This document shows, piece by piece, positions 36,982 to 45,661 of a stretch of 64,000 nucleotides of DNA (the first letter of the stretch is position 1; every line of letters starts with the position of its first letter). Position numbers and translations under genes: made by a program. Source of the DNA: Simplicispira lacusdiani (lineage in GTDB: Bacteria > Pseudomonadota > Gammaproteobacteria > Burkholderiales > Burkholderiaceae_C); the NCBI RefSeq assembly GCF_003604195.1, contig NZ_QXGR01000006.1, positions 62,001 through 126,000 on the forward strand, read 5' to 3'. The notes under the pieces were generated by a model that was given only the letters and a program-made list of their open reading frames with translations, ran no database searches and was not told where the DNA came from.

Positions 36982-37836
36982 TCAGTGCGCGGCCGCGCGC
37001 TCGGCGGCTTCGAGGGTGTTGACCAGCAGCATGGTGATGGTCATGGGGCCGACGCCGCCGGGCACGGGGGTGATGTGGCTGGCCACGGCCTTGACGCCGT
37101 CGAAGTCCACGTCGCCGCAGAGCTTGCCTTCGTCGTTGCGGTTCATGCCCACGTCCAGCACCACGGCGCCGGGCTTGACCATGTCGGCCGTCAGCACATC
37201 GCGCTTGCCCACGGCGGCGACGATCACGTCGGCCTGCAGGGTCTGTGCCTTGAGGTCTTTCGTGCGCGAGTGGCAGACCGTGACGGTGGCGTCCTTGGCC
37301 AGCAGCATCAGCGCCATGGGCTTGCCCACGATGTTGCTGCGGCCGATGACCACGGCGTGCTTGCCCTTGAGGTCGTAGCCGATGGATTCGAGCATCTTCA
37401 TGCAGCCGTAGGGCGTGCAGGGCCAGAAGCCGGGCATGCCGGTCATCAGCGCGCCGGCGCTGGCGATGTGGAAGCCGTCCACGTCCTTGGCGGGCGAAAT
37501 GGCCTCGATGACCTTCTGCGCGTCGATGTGCGCCGGCAGCGGCAACTGCACCAGGATGCCGTGGATGGCCGGGTCGTTGTTCAGCGCCTCGACGCGCGCC
37601 AGCAATTCGGCCTCGCCCAGGTCGGCGGGGTACTGCTCCAGCACCGAGTGCAGTCCGGCGTCGTGGCAGGCCTTGACCTTGTTGCGCACATACACCTGGC
37701 TGGCCGGGTTGTCGCCCACCAGCACCACGGCCAGGCCGGGCGTGACACCCCGGGCCTTGAGGGCCAGGGCGCGCTCGGCCACTTCGGAGCGCAGTTGGCG
37801 GGAGAGGGCGTTGCCGTCGATCAGTTGGGCTGTCAT
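36982..37836 (-). CDS. folD: Bifunctional methylenetetrahydrofolate dehydrogenase/cyclohydrolase
   Basis: 284 residues. Signatures are [15 protein letters not shown] with the catalytic Lys, [39 protein letters not shown] and [16 protein letters not shown]. It interconverts 5,10-methylene- and 10-formyl-tetrahydrofolate using NADP. Full length. Its upstream region carries a palindromic repeat that abuts the response-regulator stop. Confidence 0.96.
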   Translation of the reverse strand: MTAQLIDGNALSRQLRSEVAERALALKARGVTPGLAVVLVGDNPASQVYVRNKVKACHDAGLHSVLEQYPADLGEAELLARVEALNNDPAIHGILVQLPLPAHIDAQKVIEAISPAKDVDGFHIASAGALMTGMPGFWPCTPYGCMKMLESIGYDLKGKHAVVIGRSNIVGKPMALMLLAKDATVTVCHSRTKDLKAQTLQADVIVAAVGKRDVLTADMVKPGAVVLDVGMNRNDEGKLCGDVDFDGVKAVASHITPVPGGVGPMTITMLLVNTLEAAERAAAH

Positions 37837-37853
37837 GGTGATTCTTTAACAAT

Positions 37854-37911
37854 GAAAATGGCCAAAAGCGCTTTTGGGTAAAGCGCTGGCAGCTATTGAA
37901 ACAATAGCAAT
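37854..37911 (-). repeat. Complete palindromic element copy between folD and the response regulator
   Basis: Plus strand AGCGCTTTTGGGTAAAGCGC pairs within itself, followed by GCTATT-GAAAC-AATAGC. It fills the gap between the two genes and ends exactly at the response-regulator stop codon. Confidence 0.85.
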
Positions 37912-38537
37912 CAGCCCTTGGGCGCGTTCTGGCCCAGGGCGATCTTGAGCAGGTCGGCCACGGTGTTGGCGCCCAGCTTCTCCATGATGTTGGCGCGGTG
38001 CGCCTCCACGGTCTTGATGCTGATGCCCAGGTCGTCGGCGATCTGCTTGTTCAGGCGGCCGGCGACGATGCGCTCCAGCACCTGCGCCTCGCGGCTGGTG
38101 AGCTTGGAGAGCAGGGCGTCGCGGCTGGCGGCCTGCTGGTAGCCGGCGAAGGCCTGGCGGGCGTGGTCGAGCATGCGCTCGACAAGGCTCACGAGGGCTT
38201 CTTCATTGAAGGGCTTCTGGATGAAGTCGAGCGCGCCCTTCTTCATGGTGTTGACGGCCATGGGGACGTCGCCGTGGCCGGTGATGAAGACGATGGGCAG
38301 GGGCGACTTGCGCTCGATCAGGCGGTCCTGCAGCTCCAGGCCGGTCATGCCGCCCATGCGGATGTCCACGATCAGGCAGGCCACCTCGCGCGGGTCGTAG
38401 CGCGAGAGGAAGGATTCGGCCGAATCGAAGCAGCGCACCCGGTAATCCTTGCCCTCCAGAAGCCATTGCAGCGAATCGCGCACGGCCTCGTCGTCGTCGA
38501 CCACATAGACGGTACCTTTTTTGGGAATCAAGCTCAT
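37911..38537 (-). CDS. FixJ/TodT-type response regulator
   Basis: 208 residues. The receiver domain (1-125) has acidic pocket Asp14-16, phosphoacceptor Asp58 (LIVDIRMGGMTG) and Lys in FIQKPF. A LuxR/NarL helix-turn-helix (about 140-205) has LTSREAQVLERIVAGRLNKQIA and ISIKTVEAHRANIMEK. It is paired with the sensor kinase upstream: start and kinase stop overlap by four bases. Targets are unknown; PDH genes, divergent from the kinase, are candidates. Confidence 0.92.
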   Translation of the reverse strand: MSLIPKKGTVYVVDDDEAVRDSLQWLLEGKDYRVRCFDSAESFLSRYDPREVACLIVDIRMGGMTGLELQDRLIERKSPLPIVFITGHGDVPMAVNTMKKGALDFIQKPFNEEALVSLVERMLDHARQAFAGYQQAASRDALLSKLTSREAQVLERIVAGRLNKQIADDLGISIKTVEAHRANIMEKLGANTVADLLKIALGQNAPKG

Positions 38538-41089
38538 GCAATTGTCCTTGGGGGATGTGCGTTTGCTACAGGATCTGTAGTGTCGTTGGCAGGTGGCGCG
38601 GCGAGTGGCAGCCAGAAGGTAAACCGGCAGCCCGTGACCTCCGAACCATTGTAGATGTTCTCGGCCTGCATCCGGCCCTGGTGGGACTCGACGATGCTGC
38701 GGCACAGGTTCAGCCCCATGCCCATGCCTTCGCTCTTGGTGGAGAAGAAGGCCTCGAACAGGCGTTCGAGCACTTCCGATGCCAGGCCCTTGCCGGTGTC
38801 CTGCACCGAGAACTCCACCACCTGCTGGCCGTCGACCTGCCGGGGCACCACGCGCAGCTCCACGCTGCGTCCGGCGGGCGGGCGATTGGCCTGGGCGATG
38901 GATTCGGCGCCGTTCTTCATCAGGTTCACCAGCACCTGCTCGATCAGGATGGAGTCGGCCATGACCTGGGGCAGGCGCGCCGCCACGTAGTGCGTCAGGC
39001 GCACGTTGTGGCGCCGCAGCTCGATATCGGCCAGTTCCACGGCCTCGTTGACCATGGTGGTGACATCGGCCAATTGGCGGTTGGGCTCGCTCTTCTTCAC
39101 GAAGTCGCGGATGCGCTGGATGATCTGGCCGGCGCGCTGCGCCTGGTGCGCGGTCTTCTCCAGGGCCGTGAGCAGGGCCTCCTGGGTGATGTTGCCGCTG
39201 TGGATGCGCGAGATGATGCCGCTGCAGTAGTTGCTGATGGCCGTGAGCGGCTGGTTCAGCTCGTGCGCCACGCTGGACGCCATCTCGCCCATGGTGATGA
39301 GGCGGCTGACCGACTGCGCGCGCTCGGTCTGGCGGGCCGACTGCTCTTCGGCCAGGCGGCGCGGCGTGATGTCGGTGGCGATCACCATCTGCGCCAGGCG
39401 GCCATCGACCCAGCTGAGATAGCGCGAGCGCACTTCGAGCCATTTGTTCAGGTCGGGCAGGTAGATCTCGGCGTTTTCCGGGTTGGCGCTGGTCAGGCTG
39501 TCGGTAGGCAGGCCCATGAGGCTGTCCTCGTCCTCGCCGCCATCGGTGCTGCTGCCGGGCAGCACGCCCGCCTGGGCCACCAGCTGCAGGTGGCCGCCGG
39601 TGTGCGAGCCGAACCACTGACGGTAGAGCTTGTTGGCGAACAGCAGCTCCTGGCTGCCCAGGGGCGCGACCGAGACCGAGGCGTCAAGTGCTTCCAGCAC
39701 GATGGTGAAGCGCTCGTGCGAGGCGGAAAGCTGCTCGCGGATGCGGTTGGGCTCGGTGATGTCGGTCATCGACGTCATCCAGCCTGTCTGCTGGCCATGG
39801 GCGTCGATCAGGGGTGAGACATAGAGCCGCGCGTCGAACAGCGCGCCGTTGCGCTTGCGCACGCGCACCTGGAAGCCGCCGGGAATCGTCTTGCCCGACA
39901 GTTCCTCGCGCAGCTTGGCGTGCAGGTGCTCGTGGTCCGACTCGGGCCAATAGGAATAGGGCGGCAACTGCCCCACCAGTTCGGCCTCGCTCCAGCCCGT
40001 CATCTGGCAGAAGGCTGCGTTCACGTAGGTGATGCGTCCTTGCAGGTCCAGCGCGCGCATGCCGGTGAGGATGGAGTTCTCCATGGCGCGGCGGAAATTG
40101 GTCTCGGCGATCAGGGCCTCTTGCGTGCGCATGCGGCGGCGCGTGTGGCGCCAGGTGGCGATCAGCATCCAGGCCGTCATCGCGCTGAGGGTGCCCACCA
40201 GCCAGAACAGGCCGCTGCCCACCACGCCCAGCGAGGTGCGGTAGGCCTGGGCGCGCAGCACCAGGCCGTTGCCCACGGGCGAGACCGGCACCGCGTATTC
40301 ATTGGCCCGTGCGCTCCAGGGCACCCACTGCGCCGCCCGGCCACGCGGCGCCAACGGCGTGCCTGCGAGCACCTGTTCCTTCTCGTCGAGCAGCGTGACG
40401 GCGTAGCGTGCCAGCACCTCGGTGGGCGTGCCATAGCGCAGCAGGCTGTCGATGGAGTATTCGCCCAGCACCACGCCGCCGAACTTGCCCTGAACGTTCA
40501 GCGGCACATGCAGCTGCAGCAGTGGCGTGGCGTCGCTGTCCGTGGCTGGGGGCTGGGCGTAGACCGGCTGCTGCAGGTCGCGCGTGAGCCCGAAGTTGTC
40601 CGCCGTCGAGCCCTTGCGCAGTACTTCGCCGGCCACCCGCACCTGGCTGCCCGCCAGCGTGGGCGCGGCGTGGCTGGCCCGGATGCGGCCGCGCTCGTCG
40701 ATCCAGGTGATGGCCTGCAGCTCGGGGTATTGGCTGACCAGCGCCTCGGCGCGCTGGTCGAACTGGGTGCGTTCCATGTCCTGGTTGGACAGATCGCGCG
40801 CGATGCGCATGAGCTGCTCCTGGCGCTCCAGCAGGCGCAGGCGCACGCGCTGCTGGGCGTATTCCACGTCGCGGCGCAGGGCTTCGAGCTCGCGCTCGCC
40901 TTCCTCCACGCGCAGGTACCAGAAGGCGGCAACGATGGCCGCCATGAACAGCAGCACGGCCGCCAGCGGCGCGAGAGCGGCGAAGCGGTCCTGGCGCACG
41001 GGCGAGAGGCTGCGCCACCACCTGCGCCACCAGTCCGCGAGGGTTCGGTGTTCCGGCGGCGTGGCCTGCACGGGCGTGATGTCTGACAT
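38534..41089 (-). CDS. PAS-domain sensor histidine kinase
   Basis: 851 residues. A membrane helix at about 38-60 (LAPLAAVLLFMAAIVAAFWY) is followed by an extracytoplasmic sensor region and a second helix near 295-315. A PAS domain (SILTGMRALDLQGRITYVNA) and a second PAS-like domain precede HisKA with phosphoacceptor His609 (SSVAHELNQPLTAIS). The HATPase domain has NLMKNGAESI, DTGKGL and GMGMGLNLCRSIVE. The layout resembles the FixL/DctB class. The last residues (TTDPVANAH) come from a remnant of the palindromic repeat. It is divergent from aceE by 162 bases. Confidence 0.92.
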   Translation of the reverse strand: MSDITPVQATPPEHRTLADWWRRWWRSLSPVRQDRFAALAPLAAVLLFMAAIVAAFWYLRVEEGERELEALRRDVEYAQQRVRLRLLERQEQLMRIARDLSNQDMERTQFDQRAEALVSQYPELQAITWIDERGRIRASHAAPTLAGSQVRVAGEVLRKGSTADNFGLTRDLQQPVYAQPPATDSDATPLLQLHVPLNVQGKFGGVVLGEYSIDSLLRYGTPTEVLARYAVTLLDEKEQVLAGTPLAPRGRAAQWVPWSARANEYAVPVSPVGNGLVLRAQAYRTSLGVVGSGLFWLVGTLSAMTAWMLIATWRHTRRRMRTQEALIAETNFRRAMENSILTGMRALDLQGRITYVNAAFCQMTGWSEAELVGQLPPYSYWPESDHEHLHAKLREELSGKTIPGGFQVRVRKRNGALFDARLYVSPLIDAHGQQTGWMTSMTDITEPNRIREQLSASHERFTIVLEALDASVSVAPLGSQELLFANKLYRQWFGSHTGGHLQLVAQAGVLPGSSTDGGEDEDSLMGLPTDSLTSANPENAEIYLPDLNKWLEVRSRYLSWVDGRLAQMVIATDITPRRLAEEQSARQTERAQSVSRLITMGEMASSVAHELNQPLTAISNYCSGIISRIHSGNITQEALLTALEKTAHQAQRAGQIIQRIRDFVKKSEPNRQLADVTTMVNEAVELADIELRRHNVRLTHYVAARLPQVMADSILIEQVLVNLMKNGAESIAQANRPPAGRSVELRVVPRQVDGQQVVEFSVQDTGKGLASEVLERLFEAFFSTKSEGMGMGLNLCRSIVESHQGRMQAENIYNGSEVTGCRFTFWLPLAAPPANDTTDPVANAHPPRTIA
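38562..38585 (-). repeat. Partial palindromic element at the 3' end of the sensor kinase gene
   Basis: GCTACAGGATCTGTAGT resembles the stem of the family and encodes the kinase residues TTDPVA. The AGCGC half is missing, so this assignment is tentative. Confidence 0.4.
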
Positions 41090-41251
41090 GCCTCAAGTGT
41101 AGGGGAGCCCGTGGCCGGCGGGCTTCGGGGAATGTGCGGTTGCAGCAAAATATCGCATTATGGAAATGATGGGCACAATTTGAAAAAATGGAATCTTGTG
41201 CAAAAATAGGGCCCACGTACTAAATTGTGGCCATCACCGAGGAGACACACC
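41090..41251 (+). promoter_or_regulatory. Divergent control region of the PDH operon and sensor kinase
   Basis: This is AT-rich compared with its surroundings. A -35-like TTGAAA (41180-41185) is present with only a weak -10 (AAAAAT, 41202-41207). An inverted repeat GCACAA (41173-41178)/TTGTGC (41196-41201) flanks the spacer and could bind a regulator. GAGGAGA (41239-41245) is the aceE ribosome-binding site. Confidence 0.4.
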
Positions 41252-43966
41252 ATGTCCGCACAGCCCGATTCGCAGGCCGTCCACAGCGCGCCGACCGATT
41301 ACGACATCGACTTGCAGGAAACCCGCGAATGGATGGAGGCGCTGTCCGCCGTCATCGAAAAAGAAGGCCCCGAACGCGCCCACTACCTGCTGGAGCAGCT
41401 CCTGGAACATGCGCGCCAGAACAGCATCGACATGCCTTTCTCGGCCAACACCGGCTACGTGAACACCATCGAACCCGAGCAGGAAGCCCACTGCCCCGGC
41501 AACATCGCGATCGAAAAGCGCCTGCGCGCCTACATGCGCTGGAACGCCATGGCCATGGTGGTGCGCGCCAACCGCCTCAACCCCGCCGACGGCGGCGACC
41601 TGGGCGGCCATATCGGCTCTTTCGCATCGGTGGCCAGCATGTTCGGCGCCGGCTTCAACCATTTCTGGCATGCCGAGAGCGAGAACCACGGTGGCGACCT
41701 GCTCTATATCCAGGGCCACAGCGCCCCCGGCATCTACGCACGTGCCTTCCTGGAAGGCCGCCTGACCGAGGAACAGCTCGACAGCTTCCGCCAGGAGGTG
41801 GACGGCAAGGGGCTCTCCAGCTACCCGCACCCCAAGCTCATGCCCGAGTTCTGGCAGTTCCCCACGGTGTCCATGGGCCTGGGCCCGCTGATGGCGATCT
41901 ACCAGGCGCGCTTCCTGAAATACCTGCACGCCCGTGGCATCGCCAACACCGAGAACCGCAAGGTGTGGGTGTTCTGCGGCGATGGCGAGATGGACGAGCC
42001 TGAATCGCTGGGCGCGATCGGCCTGGCGGCGCGCGAGAACCTGGACAACCTGGTGTTCGTCATCAACTGCAACCTGCAGCGCCTGGACGGTCCGGTGCGC
42101 GGCAACGGCAAGATCGTGCAGGAGCTGGAGGGCGAATTCCGTGGCAGCGGCTGGAACGTCATCAAGCTGCTCTGGGGCAATGGCTGGGACGAGCTGCTGC
42201 GCCGCGACAAGACCGGCAAGCTCAAGCAGCTCATGATGGAAACGCTCGACGGCGACTACCAGGCCATGAAGGCCAACGACGGTGCCTTCGTGCGCAAAAA
42301 CTTCTTTGGCCGCTACCCCGAAACCCTCAAGCTCGTCGAGCACATGACCGACGAAGAGGTATTCGAGCTGCGCCGTGGCGGCCACGAGCCCGCCAAGGTG
42401 TACGCGGCCTTCCATGCCGCCAACGCGCACAAGGGCCAGCCCACCGTGCTGCTGGTCAAGACCGTCAAGGGCTACGGCATGGGCAAGGCCGGCGAGGGCA
42501 AGAACACGGTACACCAGACCAAGAAGCTGTCGGACGAGGACATCAAGTACATCCGCGACCGCTTCAACATCCCGATCCCCGACAGCCAGCTGGCGGACAT
42601 CCCTTACTACAAGCCGGCCGACGACACGCCGGAAATGCGCTACCTGCACGAACGCCGCAAGGCGCTGGGCGGCTACCTGCCGCACCGCCGCCCCAAGGCC
42701 GAGGAGCAGTTCACCGTGCCCGCGCTCGACACCTTCAAGGCCATCCTGGAGCCCACGGCCGAGGGCCGCGAGATCAGCACCACCCAGGCCTATGTGCGCT
42801 TCATCACGCAGTTGCTGCGCGACCAGGCCCTGGGCCCGCGCGTGGTGCCTATCCTCGTGGACGAGGCGCGCACCTTCGGCATGGAAGGCCTGTTCCGCCA
42901 GATCGGCATCTACAACCCCAAGGGCCAGCTCTATACCCCGGTCGACCGCGACCAGGTGATGTACTACCGCGAAGACAAGGCCGGCCAGATCCTGCAGGAA
43001 GGCATCAACGAGGCCGGCGGCATGGCCAGCTGGATCGCCGCCGCCACCAGCTACAGCACGAACAACCGCATCATGGTGCCGTTCTTCGTGTACTACTCGA
43101 TGTTCGGCTTCCAGCGCATCGGCGACCTGGCCTGGGCGGCCGGCGACATGCAGGCGCGCGGCTTCCTGCTGGGCGGCACATCGGGCCGCACCACGCTCAA
43201 TGGCGAGGGCCTGCAGCACGAGGACGGCCACAGCCACATCCTGGCGGGCACCATCCCCAACTGCATCAGCTACGACCCGACCTTCGCCCACGAGGTGGCG
43301 GTGATCCTGCACCATGGCTTGAAGCGCATGGTCGAGAAGCAGGAAAACGTTTTCTACTACATCACCCTGCTCAACGAGAACTACGCCATGCCCGGCCTCA
43401 CGCCCGGCACCGAGGAGCAGATCCTGCAAGGCATGTACCTGTGCAAGCCGGGCGCCGAGGGCGACAAGCGCGTGCAGCTGCTGGGCTCGGGCACCATCCT
43501 GCGTGAATCCATCGCGGCCCAGACCCTGCTGGCCGCTGATTGGGGCGTGCAGGCCGATGTCTGGAGCTGCCCCAGCTTCAATGAACTGGCCCGCGAAGGC
43601 CAGGACTGCGAGCGCTGGAACCTGCTGCACCCGCTGGAAGCGCCGCGCCAGTCCTTCGTGGCGCGCCAGCTCGGCGGCCATGCCGGTCCCGTGGTGGCCT
43701 CCACCGACTACATGAAGAGCTACGCCGAGCAGATCCGCCCCTTCATCCCGGCGGGCCGCCCCTACAAGGTGCTGGGCACCGACGGCTTCGGCCGCAGCGA
43801 CTTCCGCAGCAAGCTGCGCGAGCACTTCGAGATCAACCGCCACTACATCGTGGTGGCCGCGCTCAAGGCGCTCAGCGAGCAGGGCAGCGTGCCCGTCGCC
43901 AAGGTGGCCGAGGCGATCGCCAAATACGGCATCAACGCGAACAAGATCAACCCGCTGTACGCCTAA
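41252..43966 (+). CDS. aceE: Pyruvate dehydrogenase E1 component, homodimeric type
   Basis: 904 residues, the large homodimeric E1 of Gram-negative bacteria. The thiamine-diphosphate motif is VFCGDGEMDEPESLGAI followed by NLVFVINCNLQRLDGPVRGN. Active-site segments GGHIGSFAS and EDGHSH are present. It decarboxylates pyruvate and acetylates the lipoyl groups of E2. The start at 41252 has GAGGAGA seven bases upstream. It is first of aceE-aceF-lpdA, with 17 bases to aceF. Confidence 0.97.
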   Translation: MSAQPDSQAVHSAPTDYDIDLQETREWMEALSAVIEKEGPERAHYLLEQLLEHARQNSIDMPFSANTGYVNTIEPEQEAHCPGNIAIEKRLRAYMRWNAMAMVVRANRLNPADGGDLGGHIGSFASVASMFGAGFNHFWHAESENHGGDLLYIQGHSAPGIYARAFLEGRLTEEQLDSFRQEVDGKGLSSYPHPKLMPEFWQFPTVSMGLGPLMAIYQARFLKYLHARGIANTENRKVWVFCGDGEMDEPESLGAIGLAARENLDNLVFVINCNLQRLDGPVRGNGKIVQELEGEFRGSGWNVIKLLWGNGWDELLRRDKTGKLKQLMMETLDGDYQAMKANDGAFVRKNFFGRYPETLKLVEHMTDEEVFELRRGGHEPAKVYAAFHAANAHKGQPTVLLVKTVKGYGMGKAGEGKNTVHQTKKLSDEDIKYIRDRFNIPIPDSQLADIPYYKPADDTPEMRYLHERRKALGGYLPHRRPKAEEQFTVPALDTFKAILEPTAEGREISTTQAYVRFITQLLRDQALGPRVVPILVDEARTFGMEGLFRQIGIYNPKGQLYTPVDRDQVMYYREDKAGQILQEGINEAGGMASWIAAATSYSTNNRIMVPFFVYYSMFGFQRIGDLAWAAGDMQARGFLLGGTSGRTTLNGEGLQHEDGHSHILAGTIPNCISYDPTFAHEVAVILHHGLKRMVEKQENVFYYITLLNENYAMPGLTPGTEEQILQGMYLCKPGAEGDKRVQLLGSGTILRESIAAQTLLAADWGVQADVWSCPSFNELAREGQDCERWNLLHPLEAPRQSFVARQLGGHAGPVVASTDYMKSYAEQIRPFIPAGRPYKVLGTDGFGRSDFRSKLREHFEINRHYIVVAALKALSEQGSVPVAKVAEAIAKYGINANKINPLYA

Positions 43967-43983
43967 CCGAACCGGAGACAAAC

Positions 43984-45645
43984 ATGGCATTGGTAGACAT
44001 CCAGGTCCCGGACATCGGCGACTTTGACGAAGTGGGCGTGATCGAGCTGCTGGTGAAAGCCGGCGACACGGTCAAGGCCGAGCAATCGCTCATCACCGTG
44101 GAATCCGACAAGGCGTCGATGGAAATCCCGTCGAGCCACGCCGGCGTGGTGAAGGACCTGCACGTGCAGGTCGGCGACAAGGTCAAGCAGGGCTCCGTGG
44201 TGCTCACGCTCGAAGTGGCGGGCGGCGCGGCGGAATCTGCATCAAATCAGGCTCCAGCGCCCGCTGCACAAGCGCCAGCAGCTATCAAAACAGAAGTGCC
44301 TGCTGCCGTTCCCGTGGCGACCGCCGCCAGCGGCCCGCTGGAAGTGCGCGTGCCCGACATCGGCGACTTCAAGGACGTTGCCGTGATCGAGCTGCTGGTC
44401 AAGCCCGGCGACACGGTCAAACCCGAGCAGTCGCTGTTCACCGTCGAATCCGACAAGGCGTCGATGGAAATCCCGTCGCCCGCCGCCGGCGTGGTGCAGG
44501 AACTCAAGGTCATGGTGGGCGACAAGGTCAACATCGGCGACCTCGTGGCCCTGCTGTCCGGCGCCGCCGTGGCCGCACCGGCCGCGACTGCAACCCCCGC
44601 AGTCCCCGCCTCGGCGCCCGCGCCCGCAGCCCCGGCCAGCGCCCCTGCGGCGGCAGCTTCGGTCGCTGTGGCAGTGCCCGCGCACCAGCCTGGCACGCCC
44701 ACGGCCGGCCTGCCGCACGCCAGCCCCTCGGTGCGCAAGTTCGCCCGCGCGCTCGGCGTGCCGCTCGACGAGGTCAAGGGCAGCGGCCCCAAGGGCCGCA
44801 TCACCCAGGACGACGTGCAGAACTTCACCAAGGCCGTGATGACCGGCGCCGCCCAGACGCGCGCGGCGGCGGCCAAGGCGCCCGCCAGCAGTGGTGGTGG
44901 CTCGGGCGAGGGCCTGAACCTGCTGCCCTGGCCCAAGGTCGATTTCGCCAAGTTCGGCCCCGTGGAGCGCAAGGACCTCTCGCGCATCAAGAAGATCAGC
45001 GGCGCCAACCTGCACCGCAACTGGGTGGTGATCCCGCACGTCACCAACCACGACGACGCCGACATCACCGACCTCGAAGCCTTCCGCGTGCAGCTGAACA
45101 AGGAAAACGAGAAGAGCGGCGTCAAGGTCACCATGCTGGCCTTCATGATCAAGGCCGCCGTGGCCGCGCTCAAGAAGTTCCCAGAGTTCAATGCCTCGCT
45201 CGACGGCGAGCAACTGGTGCTGAAGAACTACTTCCACATCGGTTTTGCCGCCGACACCCCCAACGGCCTCGTGGTGCCCGTCATCAAGGACGCCGACCAG
45301 AAGGGCATCGTGCAGATCAGCAAGGAGATGAGCGAGCTGGCCGGCAAGGCGCGCGAGGGCAAGCTGGCCCCGGCCGACATGCAGGGCGGCTGCTTCTCCA
45401 TTTCATCGCTCGGCGGCATCGGCGGGCGCTACTTCACTCCCATCATCAACGCGCCCGAAGTGGCCATCATGGGCGTGTGCAAGAGCAGCATCGAGCCGAA
45501 GTGGGACGGCCAGCAGTTCGCCCCGCGCCTGATCCTGCCGCTGAGCCTGAGCTGGGACCACCGCGTGATCGACGGCGCCGCCGCCGCGCGCTTCAACGTG
45601 TACTTTGCCTCGCTGCTGGCGGACTTCCGCCGCATCGCGCTGTAA
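43984..45645 (+). CDS. aceF: Dihydrolipoamide acetyltransferase (PDH E2) with two lipoyl domains
   Basis: 553 residues. Lipoyl domain 1 has Lys43 and lipoyl domain 2 Lys158 (both SDKASMEIPS), then an Ala-Pro-rich linker, a peripheral subunit-binding domain (PSVRKFARALGVPLDEVKGS), and the catalytic domain with SLSWDHRVIDGAAAARF holding the His and Asp. It transfers acetyl to CoA and forms the core of the complex. The linker between the two lipoyl domains (about residues 87-103) is encoded by a copy of the dispersed palindromic repeat. Confidence 0.97.
   Translation: MALVDIQVPDIGDFDEVGVIELLVKAGDTVKAEQSLITVESDKASMEIPSSHAGVVKDLHVQVGDKVKQGSVVLTLEVAGGAAESASNQAPAPAAQAPAAIKTEVPAAVPVATAASGPLEVRVPDIGDFKDVAVIELLVKPGDTVKPEQSLFTVESDKASMEIPSPAAGVVQELKVMVGDKVNIGDLVALLSGAAVAAPAATATPAVPASAPAPAAPASAPAAAASVAVAVPAHQPGTPTAGLPHASPSVRKFARALGVPLDEVKGSGPKGRITQDDVQNFTKAVMTGAAQTRAAAAKAPASSGGGSGEGLNLLPWPKVDFAKFGPVERKDLSRIKKISGANLHRNWVVIPHVTNHDDADITDLEAFRVQLNKENEKSGVKVTMLAFMIKAAVAALKKFPEFNASLDGEQLVLKNYFHIGFAADTPNGLVVPVIKDADQKGIVQISKEMSELAGKAREGKLAPADMQGGCFSISSLGGIGGRYFTPIINAPEVAIMGVCKSSIEPKWDGQQFAPRLILPLSLSWDHRVIDGAAAARFNVYFASLLADFRRIAL
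44244..44292 (-). repeat. Palindromic element copy encoding the inter-lipoyl linker of aceF
   Basis: The bases AATCAGGCTCCAGCGCCCGC, then ACAAGCGCCAGCAGCTATCA, then AAACAG follow the reverse-orientation consensus. They are read as NQAPAPAAQAPAAIKT. A paralogous copy lies in lpdA in the same frame. Confidence 0.75.
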
Positions 45646-45661
45646 CGAGAGGGCAACGCAC

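Noticed and set aside
34648..37881. A 1077-codon plus-strand frame opposite prlC and folD
   Set aside because: Antisense artefact of high-GC coding sequence; prlC and folD have complete catalytic motifs on the other strand.
41234..43990. A 918-codon minus-strand frame opposite aceE
   Set aside because: Shadow of aceE; no domain is recognisable.
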